The notes under the pieces were generated by a model that was not told the DNA's origin, made no database searches, and saw only the letters and a program-made list of their open reading frames with translations. A DNA stretch of 64,000 bases, taken from positions 1-64,000 of the forward strand of contig WQZS01000008.1 in assembly GCA_009780585.1 (NCBI GenBank), read 5' to 3'. The DNA is from Defluviitaleaceae bacterium. GTDB lineage: Bacteria > Bacillota > Clostridia > Lachnospirales > WQUN01. Both the position numbers and the translations under genes were made by a program. How positions within the stretch are numbered: the first letter of the stretch is position 1; every line of letters begins with the position of its first letter. Shown here piece after piece: positions 1 to 8,269 of the stretch.

Positions 1-4
1 ACCA

Positions 5-190
5 GTGGGGCGGGGGCGGGCGGATGTTCCATAAGCAGCGCCTACGCAATCGGACGATTAACGGCGAACGGGCGCGTTACGTGGTTGGCATCGGGTGCTT
101 GCAACCGATGCAACCACTTCGCGGACGGAGCCGTTCATCGCCCGATTGCGTTAAGCGCAGCGTTGGAACATCCGCCCGCCCCCGCCCCAC
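5..190 (+). repeat. Palindromic interspersed element, copy 1
   Basis: A 186-bp near-palindrome. The outer arms at 5-31 and 164-190 are a perfect 27-bp inverted repeat, GC-rich outside and ending in GATGTTCCA. A second stem pairs 45-65 with 130-150 with two mismatches. The apical stem pairs 81-94 with 105-117 and has one bulged G. The same element occurs at 26072-26257 (same orientation) and 45965-46151 (inverted). Short open frames inside it are by-products of the arms and not genes. The right end faces the 3' end of deoC. It could be a MITE-like mobile element or a structured RNA/3'-end element; no transposase is attached. Confidence 0.85.
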
Positions 191-270
191 GGAACAAGAC
201 CCGTTTATTACAACCCCTTTTTTGCAACCATTACCGCCTTTCCTTCAACAAATAATCAACGCTGCCCCCG

Positions 271-939
271 CTAATACCCGCTGCTCCCCTCCATCCCTTG
301 CACAATCTTCACAATCCGGCTCGTCCCCAACCGATTCGCACCGACTTTAATAAAAAGCGCAGCATCCTCAAGCGACGATATCCCCCCGGCGGCTTTTACC
401 TTTACATGCGCGGGGGAATATTCGCGCAGGAGGGCAACATCCTCCAAGGTCGCGCCGCCCGGGGCAAACCCCGTGGATGTCTTGATATAATCCGCGCCCG
501 AATCGCCCACGACCTTGCACAGAGCGATTTTTTCCTCCCGCGTGAGCAGAGCCGTTTCGATAATAACCTTTAAAATGTGCGTGCCCGTGGCGGCGCGTAC
601 GTTTTTTATATCCGCTAAAATAGATTCGTAATCGCGTTCCTTAGCCTTGCCGATATCAATAACCATGTCGATTTCGGTCGCGCCCGCGCGGATGGCGGCG
701 GCGGTTTCGTACGCCTTCACTTCGGTGTCGGCATAGCCGTTGGGGAAGCCGACGACCGTGCATACGGCCAACCTCCCCGCGAGGTGTTCCGCGCACAGCC
801 TAACCCGCGAGGGCGGTACGCAAACCGACGCGACGCCGTAGGCTAAGCCTTCATCGCAGAGCTTTAGGTAATCTTGCGCCGTGGCGGTAACGCCCAACAG
901 CGTATGGTCAACGTGGGACAGGATTTCCTTCGCGGTCAT
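271..939 (-). CDS. deoC: Deoxyribose-phosphate aldolase
   Basis: Class I aldolase that cleaves 2-deoxyribose 5-phosphate to glyceraldehyde 3-phosphate and acetaldehyde in cytoplasmic deoxynucleoside salvage. The protein is about 222 residues, normal for the family. Visible motifs are VDHTLL near the N-terminus, EIDMVIDIG with the catalytic aspartate, the lysine of ILKVIIET, the Schiff-base lysine in YIKTSTGF, and the phosphate-binding KAAGGIS and GTSR segments. I chose the ATG at 939 because AGGGGCG lies about six bases upstream; the frame is open further upstream without a better site. It is divergent from the GH4 gene. A palindromic element follows its 3' end. Confidence 0.95.
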   Translation of the reverse strand: MTAKEILSHVDHTLLGVTATAQDYLKLCDEGLAYGVASVCVPPSRVRLCAEHLAGRLAVCTVVGFPNGYADTEVKAYETAAAIRAGATEIDMVIDIGKAKERDYESILADIKNVRAATGTHILKVIIETALLTREEKIALCKVVGDSGADYIKTSTGFAPGGATLEDVALLREYSPAHVKVKAAGGISSLEDAALFIKVGANRLGTSRIVKIVQGMEGSSGY

Positions 940-1003
940 AACAAACGCCCCTATCATATATATTTTATGTGGTATTATAACAAAAAAACGAAGGGTTGAT
1001 TTC

Positions 1004-2251
1004 ATGCGGAAATTAAAAGCGGCGGTGATCGGCGCGGGCAGTACCTATACGCCGGAATTGATCGACGGCTTCCTAAAACGTAAGGATAGGCTTGACGTCG
1101 AAAGCCTTTACATGATGGATATCGACGCGCGCAAAAACGCGATCGTTTCGGGTTTCGCCGAACGGATGATCAAAAAAAGCGGGCTTAACACGCGGCTTGT
1201 AATCACCGACGATTTGGAAAACGCGCTCGACGGCGCGGACTATGTTATCGCGCAGGTACGGGTCGGCAAGCTGCCCGCGCGTGTGTTGGATGAAAAGATA
1301 CCCCTTAAGCATGGCTTGATCGGGCAGGAAACGACGGGCGTGGGCGGGTTCTTTAAGGCGCTGCGGACGATTCCCGTGCTTTTGAACGCCGCGCGTATCA
1401 TGGAGCGCGTATGCCCGGACGCTTGGTTGATCAACTTCTCCAACCCGTCGGGCATCATCGCCCAAATGCTCGCGCAGGAAACGAAGGTTAACGTCGTCGG
1501 ACTATGCAACGGCCCGATATTGCAGGAAAAATATTTTTATGAAAAAGCGGGAAGCCCCGAACAATTCAATTTCGATTTCGTGGGGCTTAACCATTTTAAT
1601 TGGATAACGCGGGTGGAAGCCAACGGCGTAAATAGGATGCCCGAATGGCTGGCGGGCGACATCGACGAAGTGACGCGCGTAACGCGGGGGCTGTCAAGCG
1701 GGTATTTGAATTACTATTACAACCGCGCAAGCACGCTAAAATGGTTAAAGGAGCAAAAAACAAGCCGAGGCGAGGACTGCATGGCCATTGAAGAAGAACT
1801 GCTGGCCATGTACCAAGATGAAAACTTAAATGAAAAACCCCCGCAGCTTGATAAGCGCGGCGGGGCGATGTATTCTGAAGCGGCGGTATCGCTGGTGGAC
1901 GCCATCGAAAACGATTTGGATACAATCCATGTGGTTAATACGAATCACAAGGGCACGCTGCTCTTCATGGACGCGGCCGATATCGCCGAGGTCAAGTGCC
2001 GTGTAGGGAAGGACGGCCCCGTGCCGATACCGCTCACAGACCCGAACATAAGCCGCCACATCATCGGCATGATGCGCGCCGTAAAAGCGTACGAAAGGCT
2101 GACCGTGGAAGCGGGCGTTACGGGGGATTACGATACGGGGCTGGCCGCGCTCCTTACCCACCCGATGATCGGGGATTTTGCCGCGGCGAAGGCCGTGTAC
2201 GACGAAATGCTTGAGGCGCATAAAACGTATTTGCCGCAATTCTTTAAATAA
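1004..2251 (+). CDS. GH4 family 6-phospho-glycosidase
   Basis: NAD+- and Mn2+-dependent glycosidase of family GH4, about 415 residues, most like 6-phospho-beta-glucosidases acting on phosphorylated disaccharides in the cytoplasm. The N-terminal Rossmann motif is GAGSTYTPELI (residues 10-20). NFSNPSG (144-150) and LCNGP with the metal-binding Cys168, then NHFNW with His197, are typical GH4 active-site segments. The open frame extends upstream of 1004, but this ATG begins the conserved Rossmann region. No PTS transporter gene lies next to it, so the phosphorylated substrate must come from elsewhere. Exact sugar specificity cannot be read from sequence. A terminator follows. Confidence 0.92.
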   Translation: MRKLKAAVIGAGSTYTPELIDGFLKRKDRLDVESLYMMDIDARKNAIVSGFAERMIKKSGLNTRLVITDDLENALDGADYVIAQVRVGKLPARVLDEKIPLKHGLIGQETTGVGGFFKALRTIPVLLNAARIMERVCPDAWLINFSNPSGIIAQMLAQETKVNVVGLCNGPILQEKYFYEKAGSPEQFNFDFVGLNHFNWITRVEANGVNRMPEWLAGDIDEVTRVTRGLSSGYLNYYYNRASTLKWLKEQKTSRGEDCMAIEEELLAMYQDENLNEKPPQLDKRGGAMYSEAAVSLVDAIENDLDTIHVVNTNHKGTLLFMDAADIAEVKCRVGKDGPVPIPLTDPNISRHIIGMMRAVKAYERLTVEAGVTGDYDTGLAALLTHPMIGDFAAAKAVYDEMLEAHKTYLPQFFK

Positions 2252-2266
2252 AATCGGGCAATGCAT

Positions 2267-2297
2267 AAGGCCCCGCGAATGGAACGGGGCCTTTTTT
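2267..2297 (+). terminator. Rho-independent terminator after the GH4 gene
   Basis: Inverted repeat GGCCCCG/CGGGGCC with a 9-base loop, followed by six T residues, 15 bases after the GH4 stop codon. Confidence 0.92.
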
Positions 2298-2507
2298 GAT
2301 GGAAATGTCAATCCTTCGTGCCTTTTATGTACGCCCGGTATGTTGGATCCTTCGCTGAATAGGTTGCCGACGCTTGCTCCCTCCTTCTTGGGCCGCGAAA
2401 GGGAATTCTGCCGTAAGGGGAGATGAAATGGGCTAATGCGAACCCGAGGATTCGCGCGGGACGCTTCCCACGTCCTTACTTATTCTATGTAGGCGGCGTA
2501 AAATGTG
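2298..2507. other. Non-coding spacer with small stem-loops
   Basis: The 210-bp gap lies between the 3' ends of two converging genes. No convincing ORF is present. It holds short perfect stems, GCGAA/TTCGC (2438-2455) and GGACG/CGTCC (2459-2475), and a CTCCC/GGGGAG pairing just upstream. I do not recognise a known RNA family (no SRP, RNase P, tmRNA or riboswitch core seen). A small RNA is possible but not supported by a clear promoter. Confidence 0.3.
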
Positions 2508-3194
2508 TTACACCCGCGGTATGGTGTGATAATTCCTTTCGCGGGCGACGGCGTACTTGGACATTTCCGTATGTACAAGCGGCAAGCCGTTAAGCAGACG
2601 TTGGATGGTTTCGGGGAGGAAGCCCGTGTATTTAACCTCCAGCAATAACGGGTACGCTTGGCGGTTTTCATACGTCGGCGGCGATCCGCGGAAGGGTACG
2701 GGATGGCTGTCGAAGGTAAAGCGTACGTTGCCCGGTTTATAGGTCAGCGTTTCGCGGCGGTAGGTGAAAGCCGCCGAAGGGCGTAAGCCGCGTAATCGGT
2801 ACACCGTGGCGAGCCGTTGCCACAGGGGAGCGGTTTCGCGCAGGATAAAACCGAAATCACCGTTCGTCATTTGTTCGAATTGGGCGGCCGTGAGCGAAAT
2901 CGTGTCCTTGTAATTTAAGATTCCGTCCTTGTGTTTGCGTTCCAAGCGGATGAAGGACAAATCGCCGTTGTAGTAGCGCAAGCGGTATTTGTCGCGGCTG
3001 TAATGTCCGAGCTGTTTGGCGTGGTAGAAGGAATCGTAGCGGTCGTCGAGGTAGACGTTGCAAACGGTATAGCCGCCGTCTTTGTCGGCGTAGGCGTCGG
3101 GCTGCATGACACCGACGGCGCGGCCGCGCAGGATGGCGGCGGTCTGCGGGTTGATGATGTATTTGTGCTCGTATCGGTAGCGGATGGGGTTCAC
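2508..3194 (-). CDS. Polyphosphate polymerase (VTC) domain protein
   Basis: A 228-residue protein of the VTC-domain family, related to the catalytic domain of the yeast vacuolar transporter chaperone that makes polyphosphate from ATP, and to the wider CYTH/TTM tunnel fold. Diagnostic pieces in order are RYEHKYII (N-terminal), VCNVYLDDRYDSFY, KYRLRYY, FIRLERKHKDG, LLLEVKYTGFLP and SKYAVAR near the C-terminus; the repeated basic and acidic residues would line the tunnel and bind metal. It is the last gene of a tight minus-strand operon and overlaps the methyltransferase gene by four bases. Polyphosphate synthesis in this organism is inferred from family only. Confidence 0.85.
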   Translation of the reverse strand: MNPIRYRYEHKYIINPQTAAILRGRAVGVMQPDAYADKDGGYTVCNVYLDDRYDSFYHAKQLGHYSRDKYRLRYYNGDLSFIRLERKHKDGILNYKDTISLTAAQFEQMTNGDFGFILRETAPLWQRLATVYRLRGLRPSAAFTYRRETLTYKPGNVRFTFDSHPVPFRGSPPTYENRQAYPLLLEVKYTGFLPETIQRLLNGLPLVHTEMSKYAVARERNYHTIPRV

Positions 3195-3802
3195 GCCCTT
3201 GACGCGCAGCGCAGAATAAAATAACCCTTGCGCCTGTGCAGTATTTGTATGTCCGAAAATATCCGGTTTAAAAAATCAATCGCGGTTTGCGCGCCGTGTT
3301 TTTTTTGTATCACGATGTACAAAGCGCCTTCGTGTGTGAGGTGCGCGGCGGATTCTTGATACAAGCGGTTTATCGTGTCCTTACCCGCGTGGATCGGCGG
3401 GTTTAACAGGATATGGTCGAAACAGCCGCCGATGGCTGCGAAACCGTCGGAATGGATCACTTCCGCCCGTACGCCGTTACGTTTCGCGTTGGTTGCGGCG
3501 TATTCGCACGCGATGCGGTTAACGTCCGACATCGTAAGGCGCAAATCCTTCGAATGTGCTTTCGCCGCAACGATACCCAGGAAACCGTACCCGCAGCCCA
3601 AGTCCAAAAGCGTACCGGAAAAGGGGGCCTGCGTAGCGCGGATGACCTCCAACAGAAGACGTGAGGCGTCATCGATTTTTTCAAAGGAGAACAATCCCGC
3701 CGCAGTCATGAAACGGAAATCATGGCCGAACAGGTTTACCGCCGGCTCGCGTTCGTCCTTGGGCAAGTCGGGGTTTTCGATGAAGTAATGCTTTTGGCTC
3801 AT
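3191..3802 (-). CDS. RsmC-like class I SAM methyltransferase
   Basis: A 203-residue methyltransferase of the RsmC/RlmG type, which methylate guanine N2 in rRNA. Motif I is LLDLGCGYGFLG, the acidic loop is MSDVN, and the catalytic motif IV is LLNPPIHAGK, the NPP signature used by base N-methyltransferases. Length fits the single-domain Bacillota forms (E. coli RsmC is longer because of a degenerate N-terminal domain). It overlaps both neighbours by four bases, so translation is likely coupled. The actual rRNA target is not determinable here. Confidence 0.88.
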   Translation of the reverse strand: MSQKHYFIENPDLPKDEREPAVNLFGHDFRFMTAAGLFSFEKIDDASRLLLEVIRATQAPFSGTLLDLGCGYGFLGIVAAKAHSKDLRLTMSDVNRIACEYAATNAKRNGVRAEVIHSDGFAAIGGCFDHILLNPPIHAGKDTINRLYQESAAHLTHEGALYIVIQKKHGAQTAIDFLNRIFSDIQILHRRKGYFILRCASRA

Positions 3803-4764
3803 ACGAAAACGTCTATAACCCGCGGATGTACTTTAAAATGGAAAGTCTGCCCGGGGTTCTGCGGGTACAAATTGCCGTCGAGGCACAGCGTTTCGCAGGC
3901 GAGCGCGTGTTTGCCCAATGTCACTTTAAGCTCCGTACATTCCATGAAACTGACCGCTTTAAGCCGCGTGTGCTTTTCTATCATAAGCGACGGGAAGATG
4001 AGCATCGTCTTCGGGCGGCTCATGCCGCGTACGAGGCATAGGGTAATCTTGGCGTCGTCGATCGCCGCCATGGGGGAAATGTGCAAGCCGCCGCCGTAAT
4101 AACGGCCGTTGCATATCGCCACAAGCGTAAACGTGTCGTCGATCACTTCGCCGTTGACTTCAATTGTGAGGGGAACGTTGGAATGGCGCGCGATGCTCTT
4201 GTACACCGCCGCCACATAGGCGTAACGCCCCCAGCGGCCCTTCAACGCGAGCGCGTTTGAGACGATGCGCGCGTCCAGCCCCAAATTGCCGATGTTCATG
4301 TACGCCGCGCCATTGGCGGTTATTAAGTCCACGGTGCGCAAACGTTTTTCCTTTATGGACGACGCGAACGCGCGCGCGGCTTCGGGGATGCGGTTTTTTT
4401 TGTACCGTTTTAACGCGTTCGGCTTGTTTCCCAGTAGCGACATGACGAAATCGTTGCCGCTGCCCGCCGGGAATACGCCCAAAGGCACGGGGATCTTTTG
4501 GGTTTGCGGTTTGCTGCCGTTAAACGCCGCGAACATCCCGTCCGCGATCTCTTGCAGCGTGCCGTCGCCGCCCAGACCGATGATGCCGGGGCAATCGGGA
4601 GCGTCTTCACAGATTTTACGTGCCCGCGAATAACCGTCCATGACGGATTGGGTCGTATAGACCTCGTAGGGGATTTCCAACGCGTCGAACGCGCCCGTCA
4701 GCAGCTTTAACCGCTCGGGGGTACGTCCGCGCCCCGCGATGGGGTTTACGATGACTTGGTACAT
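3799..4764 (-). CDS. Diacylglycerol kinase family lipid kinase
   Basis: A 321-residue member of the DagK/YegS/sphingosine kinase family, which phosphorylates lipid hydroxyls with ATP and in Bacillota recycles diacylglycerol into phosphatidic acid. It has the start VNPIAGRGR, the nucleotide-binding GLGGDGTLQE, and GVFPAGSGNDFVMSL, all characteristic of the N-terminal catalytic lobe; the C-terminal beta-sandwich ends in LDGNLYP. The start ATG directly follows the upp stop codon. Substrate could be diacylglycerol or another membrane lipid. Confidence 0.9.
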   Translation of the reverse strand: MYQVIVNPIAGRGRTPERLKLLTGAFDALEIPYEVYTTQSVMDGYSRARKICEDAPDCPGIIGLGGDGTLQEIADGMFAAFNGSKPQTQKIPVPLGVFPAGSGNDFVMSLLGNKPNALKRYKKNRIPEAARAFASSIKEKRLRTVDLITANGAAYMNIGNLGLDARIVSNALALKGRWGRYAYVAAVYKSIARHSNVPLTIEVNGEVIDDTFTLVAICNGRYYGGGLHISPMAAIDDAKITLCLVRGMSRPKTMLIFPSLMIEKHTRLKAVSFMECTELKVTLGKHALACETLCLDGNLYPQNPGQTFHFKVHPRVIDVFV

Positions 4765-5418
4765 CTAACGTGTGCCGAAGATACGATCGCCCGCGTCGCC
4801 CAAGCCCGGTACGATGTAGCCGTGGTCGTTAAGCGGAGCGTCGTCGTAGGCGGCGGCGTAGATGTCCACATCCGGGTGGTTACGCAGGATTTTATGCACA
4901 CCATCGGGCGCGGCTACCAAGCACAGCAGCTTGATTTGCTTCGCCCCGGCATTTTTTAAGTAATCGATGCTTTTATTCGCGGTATTGCCCGTGGCGATCA
5001 TCGGGTCCACCAGGAGGATTTCACGCTCGTCGATTTCGGGCGGAAGTTTGCAATAATAATCGACGGGGTCCAACGTGTCGGGGTTTCTGTAAATGCCGAT
5101 GTGGCCGATCTTCGCCGTGGGTAATAAGCGGGAGATGCTTTCCACCATTCCCAACCCCGCGCGCAATATCGGCACGATGCCGAATTTCTGCACGCATTGC
5201 CAACCGTTCGCGATGCCTACGGGGGTCTCGACTTCCAACGGCACGACGGGAAGGTCGCGGGTGGCGATATAAGTAAGGAGCGATGTGATCTCCGACACCA
5301 GCTCGCGGAATTCGCGGTTGCCCGTGTCCTTTTGGCGCAGCATGGTGATTTTTGATTTTACCAACGGATGCTTGGCGATGTGCAGACGTTGTTCGATAAC
5401 CTTTTCCAGTGACTCCAT
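4765..5418 (-). CDS. upp: Uracil phosphoribosyltransferase
   Basis: Converts uracil and PRPP to UMP in pyrimidine salvage. The 217-residue length is typical. [23 protein letters not shown] and the PRPP loop [13 protein letters not shown] are present, together with the uracil-binding C-terminal [16 protein letters not shown]. It lies one base from ywlE upstream and adjoins the lipid kinase downstream. The gene set ywlC-ywlE-upp is a recurrent Bacillota neighbourhood, supporting a common operon. Confidence 0.97.
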   Translation of the reverse strand: MESLEKVIEQRLHIAKHPLVKSKITMLRQKDTGNREFRELVSEITSLLTYIATRDLPVVPLEVETPVGIANGWQCVQKFGIVPILRAGLGMVESISRLLPTAKIGHIGIYRNPDTLDPVDYYCKLPPEIDEREILLVDPMIATGNTANKSIDYLKNAGAKQIKLLCLVAAPDGVHKILRNHPDVDIYAAAYDDAPLNDHGYIVPGLGDAGDRIFGTR

Positions 5419-5419
5419 T

Positions 5420-5869
5420 TCATAACCCCGTCTCTTTTATTTTTTTGATGCATAATGCCAAGAGCGATTTGATTTGCGCGGCACATTCCCGGTACACGTC
5501 GTACCCCCCGCCGAAGGGGTCGGGGATATCTTGTCCGCTTCCAACGTATTCGCACAGCGTAAAGGTTTTGTCCGCGGCGTTCGGGCAAATGGAAACGACC
5601 CCGGAACGGTGGCCTTTTGTCATGGCCAACACCAACTTCGCTTGCGAAAGCAATTCGGCCGTGACCCGCCGCGAACGGTGGGAAAGTAAATTGCATCCTT
5701 CCTCGCGCATGACGGTTACCGCGTGGGTGCTGGCCGCACATTCGGCCGAAGCGGCGATACCCGCCGATTGTACGGCACAATCAAGGCCCGCTTCGGAAAG
5801 CAACTTTTCCGCCAACACCGCCGCCATGGGGCTGCGGCAGGTATTGCCCGTACATACGAACAGGATCAT
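5420..5869 (-). CDS. ywlE: Low-molecular-weight protein arginine phosphatase (YwlE type)
   Basis: A 149-residue LMW phosphatase. The P-loop is [11 protein letters not shown] (residues 6-16). The threonine after the GN, in place of the isoleucine/leucine of tyrosine phosphatases, is the known specificity residue for phosphoarginine in Bacillus YwlE. The general-acid aspartate is in IPDPFGG. In Bacillota YwlE reverses McsB arginine phosphorylation; no mcsB is in this window. It overlaps the Sua5-type gene by four bases. Confidence 0.88.
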   Translation of the reverse strand: MILFVCTGNTCRSPMAAVLAEKLLSEAGLDCAVQSAGIAASAECAASTHAVTVMREEGCNLLSHRSRRVTAELLSQAKLVLAMTKGHRSGVVSICPNAADKTFTLCEYVGSGQDIPDPFGGGYDVYRECAAQIKSLLALCIKKIKETGL

Positions 5870-7008
5870 TCCGTTATCCCCAATCGGATAACGCGCCCCT
5901 CCGCGGCCTTCGTCATCCTGTCCATGATGGCCGCACCCAAGCCTTCGGAAGGCAGGGCCTCCGCCAGGATAATGTCCGCGCCTTTTTCGTCGAAGGTGCG
6001 CAGGTTTGCGAACAAGTTCCTCGCGATGGCGGGCAAGTCCTTCGGGTCACCCAGCGGTAAGGCCGTAACGATGGGTGTGTACGACGTATCGCTTTGCACC
6101 GCCATCCGCGGCCATTTGGCGTTGATATAGGAAAGGACCCGCGGCGAAACCAGTACGCCGATGTGCGCGTCCACTTCGGACACGATTTGCGTGGTGATAT
6201 AAGCGGCGACCGCTTCCGCGTCGCCGGAAAGGAGCGTCATCGGGGCAAGGGGCGCGTAGTGGCGGTATTTAATGCCGGGGGAGCGGGGTTGTATATGCGA
6301 ATGGGGGTGAAGCTCGCTTCCGCGTTCATTCGTTTCGCTTAACGCGCGCCGTTGGCGAATACCATCGTTTGCCGTGCCCAACATTTCTTGGATCATTTCC
6401 GCCGTTACCGCGCCGGGGCGCAGGATTACGGGCTCATCCCCCGTGGTGTCCACCACCGTCGATTCGATGCCTACCTCCAGCGTGCCGCCGTCCAGGAGCA
6501 TATCGGGGGTTAGGGCGGCGCCGTCATAGTCATTGATTATGTGTTGGGCGCAGGTGGGGCTGGGCGTTCCTGCTTTGTTTGCGCTGGGCGCGGCCACGAC
6601 GCAACCCGACTGTCTGATGAGCTCCAATACCGCGGGATGGTTGGGCATACGTACGCCGACCGTTTCCGCGGCGTTATCGGGGTGGCCGCCGAGCCATGCG
6701 GGCAAGCCCGCTTTCTTGCGTACTACAAGCGTCAACGGACCGGGCCAAAACTTTTCGGTCAACGCGTACGCGTAAGCGGGCAAATCCTCCGCCAGCTCGT
6801 CCAACGTTTTTTTATCCGCAATGTGCAGGATCAAAGGATTGTCGGCGGGGCGGCCCTTGGTTGCGTAGATTCTCGCCACGGCTTGCGCGTTAAACGCGTC
6901 CGCCGCCAAGCCGTACACCGTTTCGGTGGGGACCGCAACTAAGCCGCCTTCTTTTAACAATCGGGCGGCTTGGTCGATTCCTTCCTTATCGGGTGTTACG
7001 GTACGCAT
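5866..7008 (-). CDS. ywlC: L-threonylcarbamoyladenylate synthase, Sua5/YwlC type
   Basis: Makes threonylcarbamoyl-AMP from threonine, bicarbonate and ATP, the precursor for t6A37 of tRNA. The N-terminal YrdC domain (about 1-210) shows VAVPTETVYGLA, KGRPADNPL, FWPGPLTLV and AAPSANKAG. The extra C-terminal Sua5 domain follows a linker beginning at SPGIKYRHYAP and makes the protein about 380 residues, the long form. I moved the start to the ATG at 7008, which overlaps the stop of the SEC-C gene by one base (TGATG); the longer frame runs into that gene. Confidence 0.93.
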   Translation of the reverse strand: MRTVTPDKEGIDQAARLLKEGGLVAVPTETVYGLAADAFNAQAVARIYATKGRPADNPLILHIADKKTLDELAEDLPAYAYALTEKFWPGPLTLVVRKKAGLPAWLGGHPDNAAETVGVRMPNHPAVLELIRQSGCVVAAPSANKAGTPSPTCAQHIINDYDGAALTPDMLLDGGTLEVGIESTVVDTTGDEPVILRPGAVTAEMIQEMLGTANDGIRQRRALSETNERGSELHPHSHIQPRSPGIKYRHYAPLAPMTLLSGDAEAVAAYITTQIVSEVDAHIGVLVSPRVLSYINAKWPRMAVQSDTSYTPIVTALPLGDPKDLPAIARNLFANLRTFDEKGADIILAEALPSEGLGAAIMDRMTKAAEGRVIRLGITE

Positions 7009-7514
7009 CAAGCCGCGCCGCAGCACTTCTTATATTTTTTACCGCTGTTGCAAGTGCAGGGGTCGTTGCGCCCGGTTTTGGGGTCGCTGCGGACGACGGT
7101 GTGGGATTTCTTTTGTTCGGTGTAGAGTTCGCGCCGTTCTTCTTCGGTAAAGATGTTGTCCCACTCGGGCAGGTTATACAGTTCCTCGGCCTTGTATGCC
7201 ACCATTTGTTTATACAAGCGCGCGAAGTCGATGTCGAAGGCGATTTCGGTTTCCTCGGTCAATTCGTCCAGCGGGTGAGGCACGCCGTCCACCGCTTCGT
7301 GGATACCGTCCAAAAACGCGGCGACATGCATGGGCAGAAGGCGTAAATCCTCCGCCAATTTTTGTACCGTTCCTTCGATGCGGGTGGTTTTGTTCTTTAG
7401 GATGTTGGCGTACACGACCCTTTCCTTGGCCATGTAATCATCCCAAATGTGCTTGACCGGTTGGTTTTGGGGGTCGATCGATACGCGTTTCCATGCTTCG
7501 TAAACCAATGCCAT
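7008..7514 (-). CDS. SEC-C motif protein
   Basis: A 168-residue protein ending in a SEC-C zinc-binding motif, [18 protein letters not shown], of the CxC...CC type first known from the SecA C-terminus. The N-terminal 140 residues are helical and acidic and match no family I can name with certainty. It has a strong ribosome binding site (AGGAGG, eight bases before ATG) right after the terminator of the HPr-like gene, so it probably heads or sits near the head of the operon running to the VTC gene. Function unknown beyond metal binding. Confidence 0.82.
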   Translation of the reverse strand: MALVYEAWKRVSIDPQNQPVKHIWDDYMAKERVVYANILKNKTTRIEGTVQKLAEDLRLLPMHVAAFLDGIHEAVDGVPHPLDELTEETEIAFDIDFARLYKQMVAYKAEELYNLPEWDNIFTEEERRELYTEQKKSHTVVRSDPKTGRNDPCTCNSGKKYKKCCGAA

Positions 7515-7537
7515 GTTCTTACCTCCTGTTTATGCGC

Positions 7538-7562
7538 AAAAAAAGGATGGGTTCCCCCATCC
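7538..7562 (-). terminator. Terminator between HPr-like and SEC-C genes
   Basis: On the minus strand the stem GGATGGG/CCCATCC has a four-base loop and is followed by seven T residues. It should end most transcripts from the HPr-like promoter before the SEC-C operon, or act as a partial attenuator. Confidence 0.85.
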
Positions 7563-7574
7563 CGCAATGCTTTT

Positions 7575-7805
7575 TTATGCTTTGTACGCTTCCAAGAGCG
7601 GCAGTACCTTCTGCGCCGCCGCTTCATCGTGGATGTCAAGTCTTAAGGGCTTGGAGATATTAAGGCTGAATATTCCCATGATTGACTTTGCATCCACAAC
7701 ATATCGGTCCGAAATGAGGTCGAATTCCCCTTCAATGGGCGAGAGGATGGCCACCAGATTCTTGACCTTTTCCACGGTGTCCAATAGGACGGTAATCGAT
7801 TGCAT
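7575..7805 (-). CDS. HPr-like protein without the catalytic histidine
   Basis: A 76-residue relative of the PTS phosphocarrier HPr. The region around the regulatory serine is well kept (AKSIMGIFSL), but the segment that should hold the phosphorylatable histidine (HARPA in HPr) reads VEKVKNLV. It therefore cannot carry phosphate from enzyme I; like Crh of Bacillus it could act as a regulatory protein through the serine. I chose the second ATG (7805), six bases behind an excellent AAAGGAGGG site; the first ATG overlaps that site. It has its own consensus promoter and terminator. Confidence 0.85.
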   Translation of the reverse strand: MQSITVLLDTVEKVKNLVAILSPIEGEFDLISDRYVVDAKSIMGIFSLNISKPLRLDIHDEAAAQKVLPLLEAYKA

Positions 7806-7829
7806 AAACATCCCTCCTTTCTTCCCCCC

Positions 7830-7858
7830 ATTGTAAGTGTACGGAATTGTACTGTCAA
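7830..7858 (-). promoter_or_regulatory. Sigma-A promoter for the HPr-like gene
   Basis: On the minus strand TTGACA, a 17-base spacer and TACAAT, about 25 bases ahead of the start codon. Confidence 0.85.
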
Positions 7859-7887
7859 TTATTTGCTATATGTTCGTATATATTACA

Positions 7888-7916
7888 TTGACTAAATACC
7901 ACACAAAGAATATAAT
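7888..7916 (+). promoter_or_regulatory. Sigma-A promoter for the Mor-like gene
   Basis: TTGACT, exactly 17 bases, then TATAAT, with AAAGGAGG placed before the start at 7957. It is back to back with the HPr-like promoter 30 bases away. Confidence 0.9.
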
Positions 7917-7956
7917 GCATAAATCGAACACATGGTCTTTATAAAGGAGGAAACAC

Positions 7957-8238
7957 ATGCAAAATTCCACCCTGCGCAGAGCCGCGACATTGCACCCGTC
8001 GCTCATCCCCGAACCTTTTAACGCCATCATGGAGCAATACGGCTTTGACGCGGTATGTACGATAGCGGATTATTTCGGCGGAGCCACGGTCTATATCCCC
8101 TGCAAGCGCACGATATTCAGGAATTGTTTGGAAAGGGAGGCGGTGAAGGAACTGGACGGCACCAATTACTTAACGCTGATGCGTAAATACGGCTTTAGCG
8201 AGCGGCACCTCAGACGGCTGTTAAATAAAATCGATTGA
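7957..8238 (+). CDS. Mor-like transcription regulator
   Basis: A 93-residue protein resembling the Mor family, named after the phage Mu middle-operon activator. The C-terminal half has the family pattern: FGGATVYIP, then a helix-turn-helix in NYLTLMRKYGFSERHLRRLL. Stand-alone small Mor-like proteins occur widely in Bacillota chromosomes and are not evidence for a prophage. It has a perfect sigma-A promoter and an AAAGGAGG site. It precedes a two-gene unit with a nuclease-helicase and may control it; a promoter with a palindrome lies between them. Confidence 0.78.
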   Translation: MQNSTLRRAATLHPSLIPEPFNAIMEQYGFDAVCTIADYFGGATVYIPCKRTIFRNCLEREAVKELDGTNYLTLMRKYGFSERHLRRLLNKID

Positions 8239-8263
8239 CAAAGCAACGGCGTGTTGCAACAAT
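8235..8263 (+). promoter_or_regulatory. Candidate promoter with palindrome, possibly for a leaderless mRNA
   Basis: TTGACA overlapping the stop codon of the Mor-like gene, 17 bases, then AACAAT. A perfect 10-bp palindrome TGTTGCAACA (8252-8261) overlaps the -10 region. Transcription would begin about position 8270, which is the ATG of the next gene, and that gene has no ribosome binding site. The -10 is a weak match, so this is tentative. Confidence 0.45.
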
Positions 8264-8269
8264 GTACCC

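Noticed and set aside
24..350. Short open frames over the palindromic element and beyond (also near 26091 and 45656)
   Set aside because: They arise from the inverted-repeat arms, have no ribosome binding site and translate to low-complexity Arg/Pro/Gly sequence.
2298..2507. Riboswitch, SRP RNA or 6S RNA in the convergent spacer
   Set aside because: None of the core sequence motifs of those families could be found, and the gap is downstream of both genes.
7957..8238. Mor-like protein as evidence for a Mu-like prophage
   Set aside because: No phage structural, transposase A/B or lysis genes are nearby, and small Mor-like proteins are common in Bacillota chromosomes.
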